Assembly (NCBI GenBank): GCA_050247075.1 | Contig: JBFWUW010000016.1 | Location: 1 to 64,000 of the forward strand | From: JBFWUW01 sp050247075 | GTDB lineage: Bacteria > Planctomycetota > Planctomycetia > Pirellulales > JBFWUW01 | Length of the DNA stretch: 64,000 nucleotides | Direction of reading: 5' to 3' | Position numbers and translations under genes: made by a program | Shown: piece after piece, positions 1 through 8,606 of the stretch | How the letters are laid out: every line of letters starts with the position of its first letter | Position numbering within the stretch: position 1 is the first letter of the stretch | Notes under the pieces: generated by a model | What the model was told of the DNA's origin: nothing | The model's database searches: none | What the model saw: only the letters and a program-made list of their open reading frames with translations

Positions 1-144
1 GGAGGACGATTATACTCCAACGGCGTTATGTACTCCTCGACTTCACCACGCACCCAGGCAGCCGCCGGCGCGTTAAACTATTGTGCGACATCGAGGCAAA
101 TGCGGCAGCCTCGGTACAACTTCTCCTTTCACGTAAAGGCAGAC

Positions 145-2823
145 ATGGCTGGTATCAATCGTTGGGCAATTGGCCCGCTTCTCATTTTGGCAATGGCCTC
201 TCGCCCGGCGCTGGCGGAGTTGGAACTGACACTCGAACTGCCGCGGACCACGTATCAGCGGGGCGAGGCGATACCGCTGCGGTTGGCCGCGAAGAACGCG
301 GATGAGACGCCAATTTCTGGTGGCCGGGTGGAAGTCCAACTGGGGCCCGCGCCGATCGTGTATGACCTGCTGCCAACGCTACAACCCAACGAAACAAAGA
401 TTGTCACGCTGCAAGTTGCCACCGGGCGGCTGCGGTCGGGCGAGGAATACCCGCTGTCGGTGCGAATCTTCGCGGAAGACGGCCAGCCCGTCGCCCAGGG
501 TGAGCAATCCGTGCTCATCGCCCGAAAGCCCAGTGGGCAACGGCTAGATGTGTGGCAATGGTGTTATGGCGGACCGCTGGAAGAGACGCACAGCGGTTGG
601 AAGGTCAAGCCGGAAGACCTGGGCTTTACCATGGCGGGTGGGCCGGTCTTTCCCTACTCGCCGCCAGGGGCCGACCCGGCCGCCGGACTGAAGGCCGTCC
701 GCCCGTCGCTAGAGCGGGCCTTGCGGCGCGGAATGGATATCGTCCATTCGCCGGTCGGGCTGTGGCATCGCGAGTACAACCTGGTCCTTCCCCGTGGTGC
801 CAAGCCGCTGGTCGAACCGCGGCCCGCGACGGGCGAACAGCCGGCGACGCCCCCCGCGGCAACCGTCGATCCCACGGACGACACGCGCTATCAGGGAGCC
901 GGCCGCAACGGCCAAGAATACTTCAATCCGTTTCATCCCGAGGTCGCGGCTTCGCAGAATTTCGCCAATCGGCTGATGATGGAACAAATGGGCGATTTTC
1001 CCAATCTCAAGTACGCTTTTGTCGATGCCGAGTTCATCGACGACCTGTATTACCACAACGGCAACGCCGGCGGGCAGCGGCAAATGCAAGAGGTGCTGGG
1101 CTTCACCCTCGATGAGATCGGCAAGCCCAACTACGTCGCGCCAGGCGTGCTGGCCGACGATGACCGCGGACTGCGGTATCACCGCTATGTCTTTCAGCGC
1201 GGCAACGGCGTGCATCTGGCGGTGGAGCGCGCGGCGCGGACGGTCCACCGACATCGGCCCGACGTAAAGTTCATGAGCGATCCGTTCCGCAGCGTGGCCC
1301 TGTTGGATATGTTCCCCGGCTGCGATGTCGTTTCGACCTGGACCTACACCAACCCCGACCCCAAACTGATGCTGTATGTGGAGTCGCTGCGGGCCGTGTG
1401 CAAGCCGGCGGGACAGCAGCCGCTACATGTAGTGACGCTGTTGAATTACCCTGGCGAGGTGATTCCCGAAGCGGTGGACAAGCGCTGGCAGGGAATGGGG
1501 CCTGGGCGACTGATCGAGACGACTTGGATCAATCTCAGCCGCGCTCCGCAAGCGATTGGCTATTACGCGCTCGACGACCGCTACTTCGGCGATGAATTTC
1601 CCGGGTCGCGGCGGACATTCGATGCGCTGGCCATGCTCAACGAAAAGGTCTTTCTTCCGTTTGGCCCGCTGCTGCGTTCGCTGGAGGTCGCCCCGCGGAA
1701 AATCGCCCTGCTCACGTCTGATTCGTCGCGGTTGTACAACAATTCTCCCGGCCTGCTGGGCTACCCTAATTACCAGGGCTTTCACTTCTACACCGTGTTG
1801 GCGATGGCCCATCTGAACGCCGATGTGGTCTTCGACGAGTCGATCGAGCGCTACGGGCTGGATAGCTACGATGTGCTGGTGCTGCCCAAGTGCGAAGTGC
1901 TGACCAAGACTGTGTTCGACCGCATTATCGCCTTTCAGCAGCGCGGCGGGCTGGTAATTTCCGACCAGTATCTGGCGGCGGATATCCCCGGCGCGGTTCG
2001 TTTTGACTTCGATTTCACCCACCGCCGCAAGGTCAACGCCAATGCCATCGCCACGGGCGAAATCTACGTGGCGGCGGGCCAGGACGACCACCTTGTGCCT
2101 GGCAAGTCCGAGATGGAAAAAGTCACCGGCGTCACCGCGCGGCAAGACCAGCTCATCATGGAGAGCTACGCCGCCCAGCTTCGCCAGCAACTGCACGACA
2201 AGGTCGACCCGCAAGTCCATTGCGACCGTCACGACGTCCTTATTAATGTGCTGGAAAAGCACGGCGTGTGGTACCTGGTGCTGGCCAACGACCGCCGCGA
2301 CTACGACGACATCACCGGCCCGCACCAAGCCGTGATGGAAAGACTGGTCCCACAAACCGTGAACGTGCGGGTGCGGCACAAACGCGGCCGCTTTGTGCCC
2401 TACGACCTGCTGGCCGGCCAACGGTTGAAATTGAAGGCCGGCGAAGACGAAAGCTCCTTTCCGGTGAAACTGGGCGAGACGGGCGGCACCATCATCGCCC
2501 TTTCGCCCGCCGCGATTGGTGGCATCCACATTTCCGCCCCTGCCTCCATGCGGCTGGGCGAGACGCGGACAATCCGCCTGCAAGTCGTTGAAGCCAACAA
2601 CCGTCCCGTGCGGGGCCAGCACCCGTTGCGAGTAGAGTTTGCCGACCCGACGGGCCAACCCACGGAGTACAGCGACTTTGCCTGCACCGAAGATGGCCGA
2701 CTGTCGCTCTCCTTCACGCCAGCCCTCAATGACCCGTCCGGCGCGTGGACAATTACCATTACCGACCTTACCAGCGGTACCCAGGCGGTCCATGCGATCG
2801 ACTTGCGGTTGCCGGCTGATTGA
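145..2823 (+). CDS. Large secreted glycoside-hydrolase-like protein
   Basis: The 892-residue protein begins at ATG 145, chosen because a classic signal peptide (MAGINRW... ending SRPALA) starts there with AAAGG just upstream; the frame is open back to position 28, but that extension has no leader character. After the leader comes a beta-sandwich-like region (about 25-145), then a region like a glycoside-hydrolase barrel with many aromatic and acidic residues, including FVDAEFIDDLYYHN. Around residue 580 VLVLPKCEVL...RGGLVISDQYL resembles the glutamine-amidotransferase-like domain seen in beta-galactosidase families, and the C-terminus is another beta-sandwich. Inference: an exported carbohydrate-active enzyme or a catalytically dead relative. 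No catalytic pair could be assigned, and the exact family is not recognised. Confidence 0.75.
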   Translation: MAGINRWAIGPLLILAMASRPALAELELTLELPRTTYQRGEAIPLRLAAKNADETPISGGRVEVQLGPAPIVYDLLPTLQPNETKIVTLQVATGRLRSGEEYPLSVRIFAEDGQPVAQGEQSVLIARKPSGQRLDVWQWCYGGPLEETHSGWKVKPEDLGFTMAGGPVFPYSPPGADPAAGLKAVRPSLERALRRGMDIVHSPVGLWHREYNLVLPRGAKPLVEPRPATGEQPATPPAATVDPTDDTRYQGAGRNGQEYFNPFHPEVAASQNFANRLMMEQMGDFPNLKYAFVDAEFIDDLYYHNGNAGGQRQMQEVLGFTLDEIGKPNYVAPGVLADDDRGLRYHRYVFQRGNGVHLAVERAARTVHRHRPDVKFMSDPFRSVALLDMFPGCDVVSTWTYTNPDPKLMLYVESLRAVCKPAGQQPLHVVTLLNYPGEVIPEAVDKRWQGMGPGRLIETTWINLSRAPQAIGYYALDDRYFGDEFPGSRRTFDALAMLNEKVFLPFGPLLRSLEVAPRKIALLTSDSSRLYNNSPGLLGYPNYQGFHFYTVLAMAHLNADVVFDESIERYGLDSYDVLVLPKCEVLTKTVFDRIIAFQQRGGLVISDQYLAADIPGAVRFDFDFTHRRKVNANAIATGEIYVAAGQDDHLVPGKSEMEKVTGVTARQDQLIMESYAAQLRQQLHDKVDPQVHCDRHDVLINVLEKHGVWYLVLANDRRDYDDITGPHQAVMERLVPQTVNVRVRHKRGRFVPYDLLAGQRLKLKAGEDESSFPVKLGETGGTIIALSPAAIGGIHISAPASMRLGETRTIRLQVVEANNRPVRGQHPLRVEFADPTGQPTEYSDFACTEDGRLSLSFTPALNDPSGAWTITITDLTSGTQAVHAIDLRLPAD

Positions 2824-2939
2824 CGAAATGGAGCAGCATGTTGAACACGGCAAGCCAGCGGCAATTCCCTCAATGCCCACGGTAGGAATGCCTCCTTTGC
2901 CGCTCTCCATGCGTGGCAATAATAATACTAGTTAAGTAT

Positions 2940-2967
2940 TTGAAAAATAGTTTAATTTTATTATAAT
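2940..2967 (+). promoter_or_regulatory. Near-consensus sigma70-type promoter
   Basis: A -35 box TTGAAA (2940-2945), a 16-base spacer and a perfect -10 box TATAAT (2962-2967) lie in an AT-rich patch. Transcription would start near 2974 and run into gene-free DNA, with the next start codon (DUF2200) more than 550 bases away. It may therefore drive a non-coding RNA or a long leader. Confidence 0.55.
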
Positions 2968-2973
2968 AGTGCA

Positions 2974-3250
2974 AGCGTCTCTGTACGCCGAGGTGGCCCT
3001 TGTACGTCCATGGGTCGCGCTGTCCCCAAAAACGCACCTGCCGCGCAATGCGCAGCCACTCCAGGCCTACCCATGCCCCGCTTACCTCGTCCATGACGCC
3101 CGTATTGGTCGAGGTAAGGCGGACCAGCAACCGATGCCCCCCAAGGCCACTGAAACAGGTAATGCCGTGCCCAATCTCCAAACCCCCATGTTTTCGCGGA
3201 GAAAACTAACCTGGCTACCTGTTCCACAATTTGAAATGGAACAGGCGGCC
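2974..3250 (+). ncRNA. Candidate structured non-coding RNA
   Basis: Immediately downstream of the promoter the DNA holds two perfect 9-bp inverted repeats: CTTACCTCG/CGAGGTAAG (3081-3089 with 3110-3118) and CCTGTTCCA/TGGAACAGG (3218-3226 with 3237-3245, 10-base loop). No reading frame looks real. This matches no RNA family that I recognise; the call is an inference from promoter plus structure. Confidence 0.25.
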
Positions 3251-3254
3251 GGGA

Positions 3255-3348
3255 TTTCAAAGCCGGCATGGTCCGCTTTCCGCCAGAGACGGATGTGCCG
3301 TGTATGCCGCGCGCGTTCCTTGCCCGCGACACCCCCGCGTCACCTTGA
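3255..3348 (+). pseudogene. Duplicated remnant of the HD-gene 5' end
   Basis: Bases 3255-3320 closely match the start region of the HD-domain gene (about 4495-4555). From ATG 3268 the remnant reads MVRFPPETDVPCMPRAF before diverging and stopping at 3346-3348, whereas the intact gene reads MVRIPPETDVPLTPRVR. The match begins about 15 bases before the ATG and ends about 18 codons in, so it is a partial duplicate or the stub of a lost paralogue. Confidence 0.55.
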
Positions 3349-3527
3349 CGACCATACCTTCCGCGCCCCATGGTCAGCCTCGCCTCGCAACCCCACCTGA
3401 TCCCGAAGTACAATCTCAGCAGTTCCCGCAATGGCGGGGCGACACCTGCCCGTCCAAGCTATCCGACTGAAGTTCAAAACATTCGACACCCGACGTCGCT
3501 GGTCAAGCAAACCATGGGTAACGAGAA

Positions 3528-3893
3528 ATGAAAAACTCGCCAAGCCACGACGAGCGGTTCGCCAAAATGACCTTCGCTACGGTGTATCCGCACTACGTTG
3601 CAAAGATTGAGAAGAAAGGCCGAACGAAAGAGGAACTGCATCAAGTCATCACATGGCTGACAGGATATAGCGAAAGCAAGCTGCAAAAGCTTCTGGAAAA
3701 GAAAGTTACCTTTGAACAATTCTTCCAAGGCGCGAAAATAAACCCCAATGCGCACCTCATTACCGGTGTCATCTGTGGGTATCGAATCGAAGAGATAAAG
3801 AACCCGTTGACGCAACAGGTCAGGTACTTGGATAAGTTGGTGGACGAACTGGCGAAAGGACGCAAGATGGAGAGGATACTGCGTGCTGGTTAG
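3528..3893 (+). CDS. DUF2200 family protein
   Basis: This 121-residue protein matches the DUF2200 family along its whole length: MTFATVYPHYVAKIEKKGRT, then the ITWLTGY segment, NPNAHLITGVICGYR, and the C-terminal NPLTQQVRYLDKLVDELAKGR. The family is widespread in bacteria and has no established function. It has no leader or membrane segment, so it should be cytoplasmic. It is followed 84 bases later by another small conserved gene of unknown function (DUF1801) in the same orientation. The length fits the family, so it looks intact. Confidence 0.9.
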   Translation: MKNSPSHDERFAKMTFATVYPHYVAKIEKKGRTKEELHQVITWLTGYSESKLQKLLEKKVTFEQFFQGAKINPNAHLITGVICGYRIEEIKNPLTQQVRYLDKLVDELAKGRKMERILRAG

Positions 3894-3977
3894 TTCCGGC
3901 CGCGTTCAATCGATCGCCCTTTTCCGACCGCCCATATCCGTCCGTCATTTGCGCTGACAACGAACTGAGCGCCTGCC

Positions 3978-4367
3978 ATGCTTCCAGACACCGCTGCCTA
4001 CAATGACAAACTGACACCGGACGACAAAGCGATTTGCGATCTGCTTGCAACGCAGATCGACAAGCATCTCCCCGACGCCGAAAACAAGATTTGGCACGCG
4101 CACCCAGTCTGGTTTCTCGATGGCAACCCCGTGGTCGGGTACAGCAAACTCAAGCCATGCGTTCGCTTGCTTTTCTGGAGCGGGCAGTCGTTTGACGAAG
4201 AGGGACTGCGACCGGAGGGTAGCTTCAAGGCCGCCGAGGCACGGTATACCGCGGCAGACCAGGTCGATACTCGTGCGCTCAAGCGGTGGCTGGCGAAGGC
4301 GCGCGATATCCAATGGGACTACAAAAACATCGTCCGTCGCAAGGGCAAGCTGGGACGCCTAAAATAG
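3978..4367 (+). CDS. DUF1801 domain-containing protein
   Basis: A 129-residue cytoplasmic protein of the DUF1801 (YdhG-like) type. Diagnostic parts are the early helix (DDKAICDLLATQIDKHLPDAENKIWH), AHPVWFLDGNPVVGYSKLKPCVRLLFWSG, and the basic C-terminal tail. DUF1801 proteins are small stand-alone proteins without a firmly assigned biochemical role. It sits between DUF2200 and the HD-domain gene; the longest possible HD frame would overlap its 3' end, which is one reason to place the HD start further downstream. Confidence 0.85.
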   Translation: MLPDTAAYNDKLTPDDKAICDLLATQIDKHLPDAENKIWHAHPVWFLDGNPVVGYSKLKPCVRLLFWSGQSFDEEGLRPEGSFKAAEARYTAADQVDTRALKRWLAKARDIQWDYKNIVRRKGKLGRLK

Positions 4368-4507
4368 GCGGTCGCCGCATGTTAAACTTGGTCGTTCATG
4401 ATGATCGGCCTTACCCCCGCTCCCTGGCAAATCCAACCCGCTCCACACGGCAAACCTTGTCAATCCGCGACATACCTGAAATCGCCGGCCTCGATTCCAG
4501 AGCCGGC

Positions 4508-5785
4508 ATGGTCCGCATTCCGCCGGAGACGGATGTGCCGTTGACGCCGCGGGTGCGCCGGCTAATCGACGCGGCCGATTTTCGCCGGCTGGCCAAGATC
4601 AGCCAGTTGGGGCTGGTGTCGCTGGTTTATCCGGCGGCTATCCATACGCGGTTCGAGCATTCGTTGGGGGTTTACCGGCTGGCGCTGTTGTTCTTGCAAC
4701 AACTGTCGCGCGACGCGCGGTTCGTGGCGGTGATTGGCCCAGCCGATGCCGAGTTGTTCATCGTGGCGGCACTGCTGCACGATCTGGGGCATTGGCCGTT
4801 CTGCCACCCCATTGAAGATATCCGCCTGCCGAGCGTGCCGCATCACGAGTTGTTCGCCAACAGTTTCTTGCTGGAGGGAGAAATCGCCGACACGCTTCGC
4901 GACGAGTGGCGGATCCAGCCCCGCGATATCGTGACGCTGCTTTCGGAAAAGCCCCGCGACAAACGCTCGCGCATCTTGCAAAGCCTGCTCTCGGGCCCCA
5001 TCGATATCGACAAGATGGACTATTTGGCCCGCGACAGCCTGCATGCCGGAGTGCCCTACGGGCGCAACTTCGACCAGGGGCGGCTGATCGGCAGCCTTTG
5101 CCTGAACCAGACGGGGGACGGGCTGGCGATCAGCGACAAAGGCAAGACCGCCGCCGAAATGATGGTTTTCGCCCGTTATGTGATGTTTAGCGAGGTCTAC
5201 TGGCACCACGGTGTCCGCTCGGCCACGGCCATGTTGCAGCGGGCTTTCTATCGGCTGCACGGCCAGTTAGATCTGGACGGGCTGTTTCGCCAGACCGAGC
5301 CGGCCATGATCGAAAGCCTGCTGGCCGCGGGTGGCCAGTCGGGGGCGGGCGAGTTGCTGGCCGGCCTGTTTGGCCCGGTTCGCCGGATGTACAAGCGGGT
5401 GGCACAATACAGCATCTTCGAGCAACCGGAGTACTACGCCCGGCTGGCGAGGCGGCCTTATCCTTGGCTGGCGGCCTGTGCCGAGGAGTTCGCCCGCCGC
5501 GTGGGTGTGGAACTGGGCCGGGTGGTGGCACCCGATGAGATCCTGTTCGATGCCCCGCCGATGCAGCGCGAGGTAGAGTTCAAGGTCGAGGTCCACTTTC
5601 GCAAGGAGCAGCGGTTTCGGCCGCTGGCCGAGGTGTCGCCCGTCGTGCGGACGCTGGCCCAAGAGCAATTCGACGACTACGTCAAACGAGTCCGTATCTT
5701 CGCACACCCGCGAATTGCCGAGGACTTGCGGGACTGCCTCCGCTTCAGCGAGCTACTGGCTGCCGCCGTGGCCGCCACGAGTTAG
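4508..5785 (+). CDS. HD-domain phosphohydrolase (SAMHD1/dGTPase-like)
   Basis: A 425-residue HD-superfamily protein. HTRFEHSLGVYRL (about 46-58) and LLHDLGHWPFCHPIE (89-103) give the metal-binding His and HD pair; IDIDKMDYLARDSLHAGVPYG is typical of the dNTP triphosphohydrolase/SAMHD1-like branch. Substrate is inferred only: a nucleotide phosphoester or triphosphate. Start choice: ATG 4508 (MVRIPPETDVPLTPRVRRLI) is the usual beginning of this family; ATG 4379 would add 43 residues of non-conserved sequence. Part of this start region is duplicated at 3255-3320. Confidence 0.85.
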   Translation: MVRIPPETDVPLTPRVRRLIDAADFRRLAKISQLGLVSLVYPAAIHTRFEHSLGVYRLALLFLQQLSRDARFVAVIGPADAELFIVAALLHDLGHWPFCHPIEDIRLPSVPHHELFANSFLLEGEIADTLRDEWRIQPRDIVTLLSEKPRDKRSRILQSLLSGPIDIDKMDYLARDSLHAGVPYGRNFDQGRLIGSLCLNQTGDGLAISDKGKTAAEMMVFARYVMFSEVYWHHGVRSATAMLQRAFYRLHGQLDLDGLFRQTEPAMIESLLAAGGQSGAGELLAGLFGPVRRMYKRVAQYSIFEQPEYYARLARRPYPWLAACAEEFARRVGVELGRVVAPDEILFDAPPMQREVEFKVEVHFRKEQRFRPLAEVSPVVRTLAQEQFDDYVKRVRIFAHPRIAEDLRDCLRFSELLAAAVAATS

Positions 5786-5806
5786 CGCCGCGACCGGGGA
5801 TAGTGC

Positions 5807-5864
5807 GGGCTTTAGCCCACATCCCGGCCTTTCGTGGGCTAAAGGCCCACGCTACGGCCAATTG
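5807..5864. repeat. Dispersed hairpin repeat, GTGGGC type (copy 1)
   Basis: Bases 5826-5864 match a second copy at 11651-11688: both read GGC, TTTCGTGGGC, a variable 5-base loop, then GCCCACGC and ACGGCC. The GTGGGC/GCCCAC arms form a hairpin with loop TAAAG here and TGGAC in the other copy. A further arm (5807-5820) also pairs with 5834-5848. It lies after the HD gene. Confidence 0.5.
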
Positions 5865-5886
5865 GCGAATTTTGACGGCATAGGCC

Positions 5887-6342
5887 CTACCGGCAACTCC
5901 CTGGCCAATCTCGCGGAAAGTCAGGCGTGGGGACTGTACTCAATAGCCGCCCGCCGCTTTCGTACCAGCTTTCGCGGATGAATTTGCACCACCGCAGTTC
6001 CATGAGAAAACTGCGCCACTGGCCCATCGTTTCGTCCAGCGAGACAATGACCTCGCGATAGGGAATCGGATCGGGATGAAAGAACCCCAGGCCCTGTTCG
6101 CTGACCCGCCGCCCCGCCGCGACGAAGGTTCCCACGCGGCCTGGCTGGCCGTCGGCTTCGGCGGGAGTAACATAGACCAGCCGGGGAAAAGCAAACCGCT
6201 CTCCACTGCGGGCATGGGCCGAGCTTGCCTCACCATACAGCCCGGCCAGCAACCCTTGCACTTGCGCCCGAACGCCATTTTCCGCCGCCGGCACCGGCTG
6301 CGCGCCTGCTGGCATGTAGGGAATCTCCAACAGAGATGCCAT
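5887..6342 (-). CDS. PilZ-like small protein
   Basis: A 151-residue protein. The start at 6342 is fixed by a strong GGAGG about seven bases upstream; longer versions lack this. The segment VGTFVAAGRRVSEQGLGFFHPDPIPYREVIVSL resembles the PilZ signature (a basic pair followed by S-x-x-G-x-x-F), and LRWCKFIRESWYESGGRLL resembles the second PilZ strand pair. PilZ domains bind cyclic di-GMP, but one canonical arginine motif is not clear here, so ligand binding is uncertain. No leader or membrane segment. The gene lies downstream of the DUF4328 gene on the same strand, 160 bases away. Confidence 0.65.
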   Translation of the reverse strand: MASLLEIPYMPAGAQPVPAAENGVRAQVQGLLAGLYGEASSAHARSGERFAFPRLVYVTPAEADGQPGRVGTFVAAGRRVSEQGLGFFHPDPIPYREVIVSLDETMGQWRSFLMELRWCKFIRESWYESGGRLLSTVPTPDFPRDWPGSCR

Positions 6343-6502
6343 GCAAGAACCTCCAACCGAAAGCCGTATCAACCACGCGGGGCACACCAGCCGCAAGGGA
6401 ACCCTACGTCACAATGGGGCCTTGGTCAAACTTACCGGCAAACATTAAAGGGTGGCGGTGAGATAAAACGGCTAAATCCTCTCCCGCGACGCGGCAAGGA
6501 AA

Positions 6503-7333
6503 TCAGCCGTTGTCTAAATGCGACCAGTCGCGAGGAGGCTCTGGCGGACGAAAGCCGGGCGATGAGCTTCCCGCGGCAACGGCATCGCACAGGGACTGAT
6601 GCAAGGTTTCTTGCCGCCGGTTGATCTCGCGGACGACCTGAAGCAGGCAGATGGCCGGCCACACGTCGAGCAACGCCGCGAAGATCGACAGGCCCGTCAC
6701 GTTGATGAGTTGCGGCACGGTTTCGGCCCCAATCGCAGCCCGCGCGCTGACGTTGCTAACGATGTTGGAAATAATCCACCCGCTCCACCACAGCACCAGC
6801 AGGGCCGAGCCGGGCTGGTTTTTCCAATATCTGGGATCGCTATGGCGGATATTTTCGGGATCGCTGGCCCGCCAGATCTCGCCGGCAATTTGAATGGGCC
6901 GGAACAAATTCAAGATCGGCACGAACCACGCGCCCACTGCCCAGCCAGGCGTGTACTGCAAACCGGCGGCACCCAGCGCCGGCAGATTGGAGTGGACACG
7001 ATGAAACCACATCAGCAGCACGACAATCAGGGCAATCTGCAGGATGATTTGAAAGACGCCAATCGCTACTTCGCGCGTGTCATTGACATTCGCCTCTTCT
7101 TCGCTGATTGCCGCGCCCGCCTGTGCACGTTGCAGCAATTGAAGTTGCATGAAGCCCGACCCGGCCGCCAGCAAGTTGGCGAACAAGGTCAGGCCGGTCA
7201 ACACCATGACGATGTAGGCCCGCGTAGCACCGGAAGCGTAACGCTTGCCGCGCGGAATGCCGCCGACCGAAGGGGGTGGCAACCCGGGCGAACCGCTTTG
7301 CGGACTTTGATAAGGGTTGAAATCGTTGCTCAC
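6503..7333 (-). CDS. DUF4328 multi-pass membrane protein
   Basis: A 276-residue membrane protein with a Pro/Ser-rich N-terminal tail and four to five hydrophobic segments, near residues 36-60, 92-115, 132-150, 180-200 and 215-235. The segment LMWFHRVHSNLPALGAAGLQYTPGWAVGAWFVPILNLFRPIQIAGEIWRAS is diagnostic for DUF4328, a family of unknown function. It is followed by a soluble tail. It lies just downstream of the zinc-ribbon membrane protein in the same direction (53-base gap), so the two may be co-transcribed. Confidence 0.85.
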   Translation of the reverse strand: MSNDFNPYQSPQSGSPGLPPPSVGGIPRGKRYASGATRAYIVMVLTGLTLFANLLAAGSGFMQLQLLQRAQAGAAISEEEANVNDTREVAIGVFQIILQIALIVVLLMWFHRVHSNLPALGAAGLQYTPGWAVGAWFVPILNLFRPIQIAGEIWRASDPENIRHSDPRYWKNQPGSALLVLWWSGWIISNIVSNVSARAAIGAETVPQLINVTGLSIFAALLDVWPAICLLQVVREINRRQETLHQSLCDAVAAGSSSPGFRPPEPPRDWSHLDNG

Positions 7334-7385
7334 GAGTTGGGCCCTGCCAATGTTGGGTTTTCGGGGAAATGATTGAAACAGGCTA

Positions 7386-8468
7386 CTATCGCTTCAACCA
7401 CAATACGGCCAACACTATCGCGCCGATCACCGCCAGGCCAATCAGCACGGCGGCGGCGATCCGCGGTTTGGAGTAGGGTCGATCGCCGGCCATGCGGCCC
7501 GATTGGCCGTTCAGCAAAAAGCGATAGACCTGGTCCTGGTATCGATAGCTCAACAGATAGACCGGCAACAAGATAAGATCGGAATTGATGTCGCTGAAAT
7601 GGGTCGCTACATCCAGGTTGCTGTGCGTGTCGCCCGGCAAGAAGGAAGAAATGTCTGCCTGTTGGCGGCGGTGGAACTCGGCCTTGCACCGCTCGAGCGC
7701 CGTGGGGCCTTCCACGCTGTATTCTTCGTTCAGCCAGCCCGCCAGAAAGTAAGGCTCGTACCGTTTGAGGGCGGCCAGGTGAAACGGCATGATCCGGTCG
7801 GCCTGTCCTTGCGGCAGCCCGCGGCTGCCCGACACCAGGTAGCCGCTGCGATACTCGTGAAATCGGCCCGACAGGCCCCACCATTCAGTCTCGCGCACTT
7901 GCCTGGTGCGGGTAACGGTCTTGCCGTTTTCGATCGTGGTGTAGGTTTCGGTACGGTACCAGTATTCGCCAATCGAGGCCGACCATTGGCTGTTGGCCAA
8001 CATCGAGAACGACCAGAACGGCAGATAGACCCCTTTGAGTTTGTCCGCCACAATCGCCCGCCGCAGGTTGCCGGGCCGAAACAATCCGCCGCCGCCAATC
8101 CATTGCAAGAACGCCTCTTGCGCTTGTTCCGGCGTGATGGTAAATCCGATCACGAACTCCGGGGCTTGCTTGCCTGTCACCTCGGGCGTGAATTCGGTGA
8201 CATAGGTGGAATCGCAAAAGGGACAGACATAGCTTCGCTGGCGGGGATCGCAAGCGATTTCCGCCCCACAATTATCGCAGCGAAAATGCTTCTGCGGGCT
8301 GGCGGCCGGCGGCGCGGCCGGCAACGGCGGCGGGCTATGTGTCGTGCCGCAGGCGGGGCAAAACTTGTCGTGTTCATCCAACGGTGAACCGCAAGCATCG
8401 CAAGCACGCCCATGCGAGGTGGGGAGCGTGTCGACGGCGTTGGAGTCGGCGGAACTAGAAGCGCGCAT
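7386..8468 (-). CDS. Zinc-ribbon membrane-anchored protein
   Basis: About 360 residues from ATG 8468; alternative ATGs lie at 8477 and 8516 and no Shine-Dalgarno decides. Two zinc ribbons open the protein: ACDACGSPLDEHDKFCPACG, then FRCDNCGAEI...YVCPFCDS, each with paired CxxC. A central domain with many aromatics follows, rich in tyrosine and tryptophan around WSASIGEYWYRTETYTT, and a single C-terminal transmembrane helix ends the chain (AAAVLIGLAVIGAIVLAVLW), placing the bulk in the cytoplasm. It is probably a tail-anchored scaffold or sensor; the catalytic role is unknown. It is divergent from the PEGA lipoprotein gene. Confidence 0.7.
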   Translation of the reverse strand: MRASSSADSNAVDTLPTSHGRACDACGSPLDEHDKFCPACGTTHSPPPLPAAPPAASPQKHFRCDNCGAEIACDPRQRSYVCPFCDSTYVTEFTPEVTGKQAPEFVIGFTITPEQAQEAFLQWIGGGGLFRPGNLRRAIVADKLKGVYLPFWSFSMLANSQWSASIGEYWYRTETYTTIENGKTVTRTRQVRETEWWGLSGRFHEYRSGYLVSGSRGLPQGQADRIMPFHLAALKRYEPYFLAGWLNEEYSVEGPTALERCKAEFHRRQQADISSFLPGDTHSNLDVATHFSDINSDLILLPVYLLSYRYQDQVYRFLLNGQSGRMAGDRPYSKPRIAAAVLIGLAVIGAIVLAVLWLKR

Positions 8469-8606
8469 GGGCCACATTTTGGGGGGAAGAAATGGGGAAG
8501 TCAAAGGGGGCACCACCCCGATTCGCTATGGATGCCGCGGTGGAGCCTCGCTATACTCCGCGACCTTCTTCCGCCTAATTCCGTCGATCCCTTGCCCCCT
8601 GGCGCG

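Larger units (their letters stand above)
2824..3527. other. Gene-free stretch with AT-rich promoter region and hairpins
   Basis: No credible protein gene lies in these 704 bases. An AT-rich block (about 2917-2970) stands out from the GC-rich surroundings and contains a near-consensus promoter. Two perfect 9-bp hairpins (3081-3118 and 3218-3245) follow, then a partial duplicate of the 5' end of the HD-domain gene. The open frames in both directions show no recognisable protein features. Confidence 0.6.

Noticed and set aside
1423..2919. Long antisense open frame (498 codons) opposite the first gene
   Set aside because: Typical GC-rich shadow: no leader, no family motif, low-complexity His/Val/Gln composition; the opposite strand has a coherent exported protein.
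2969..3400. Possible protein gene downstream of the 2940 promoter
   Set aside because: No ribosome-binding site, no family motif; composition is not coding-like, and a remnant of another gene lies inside it.
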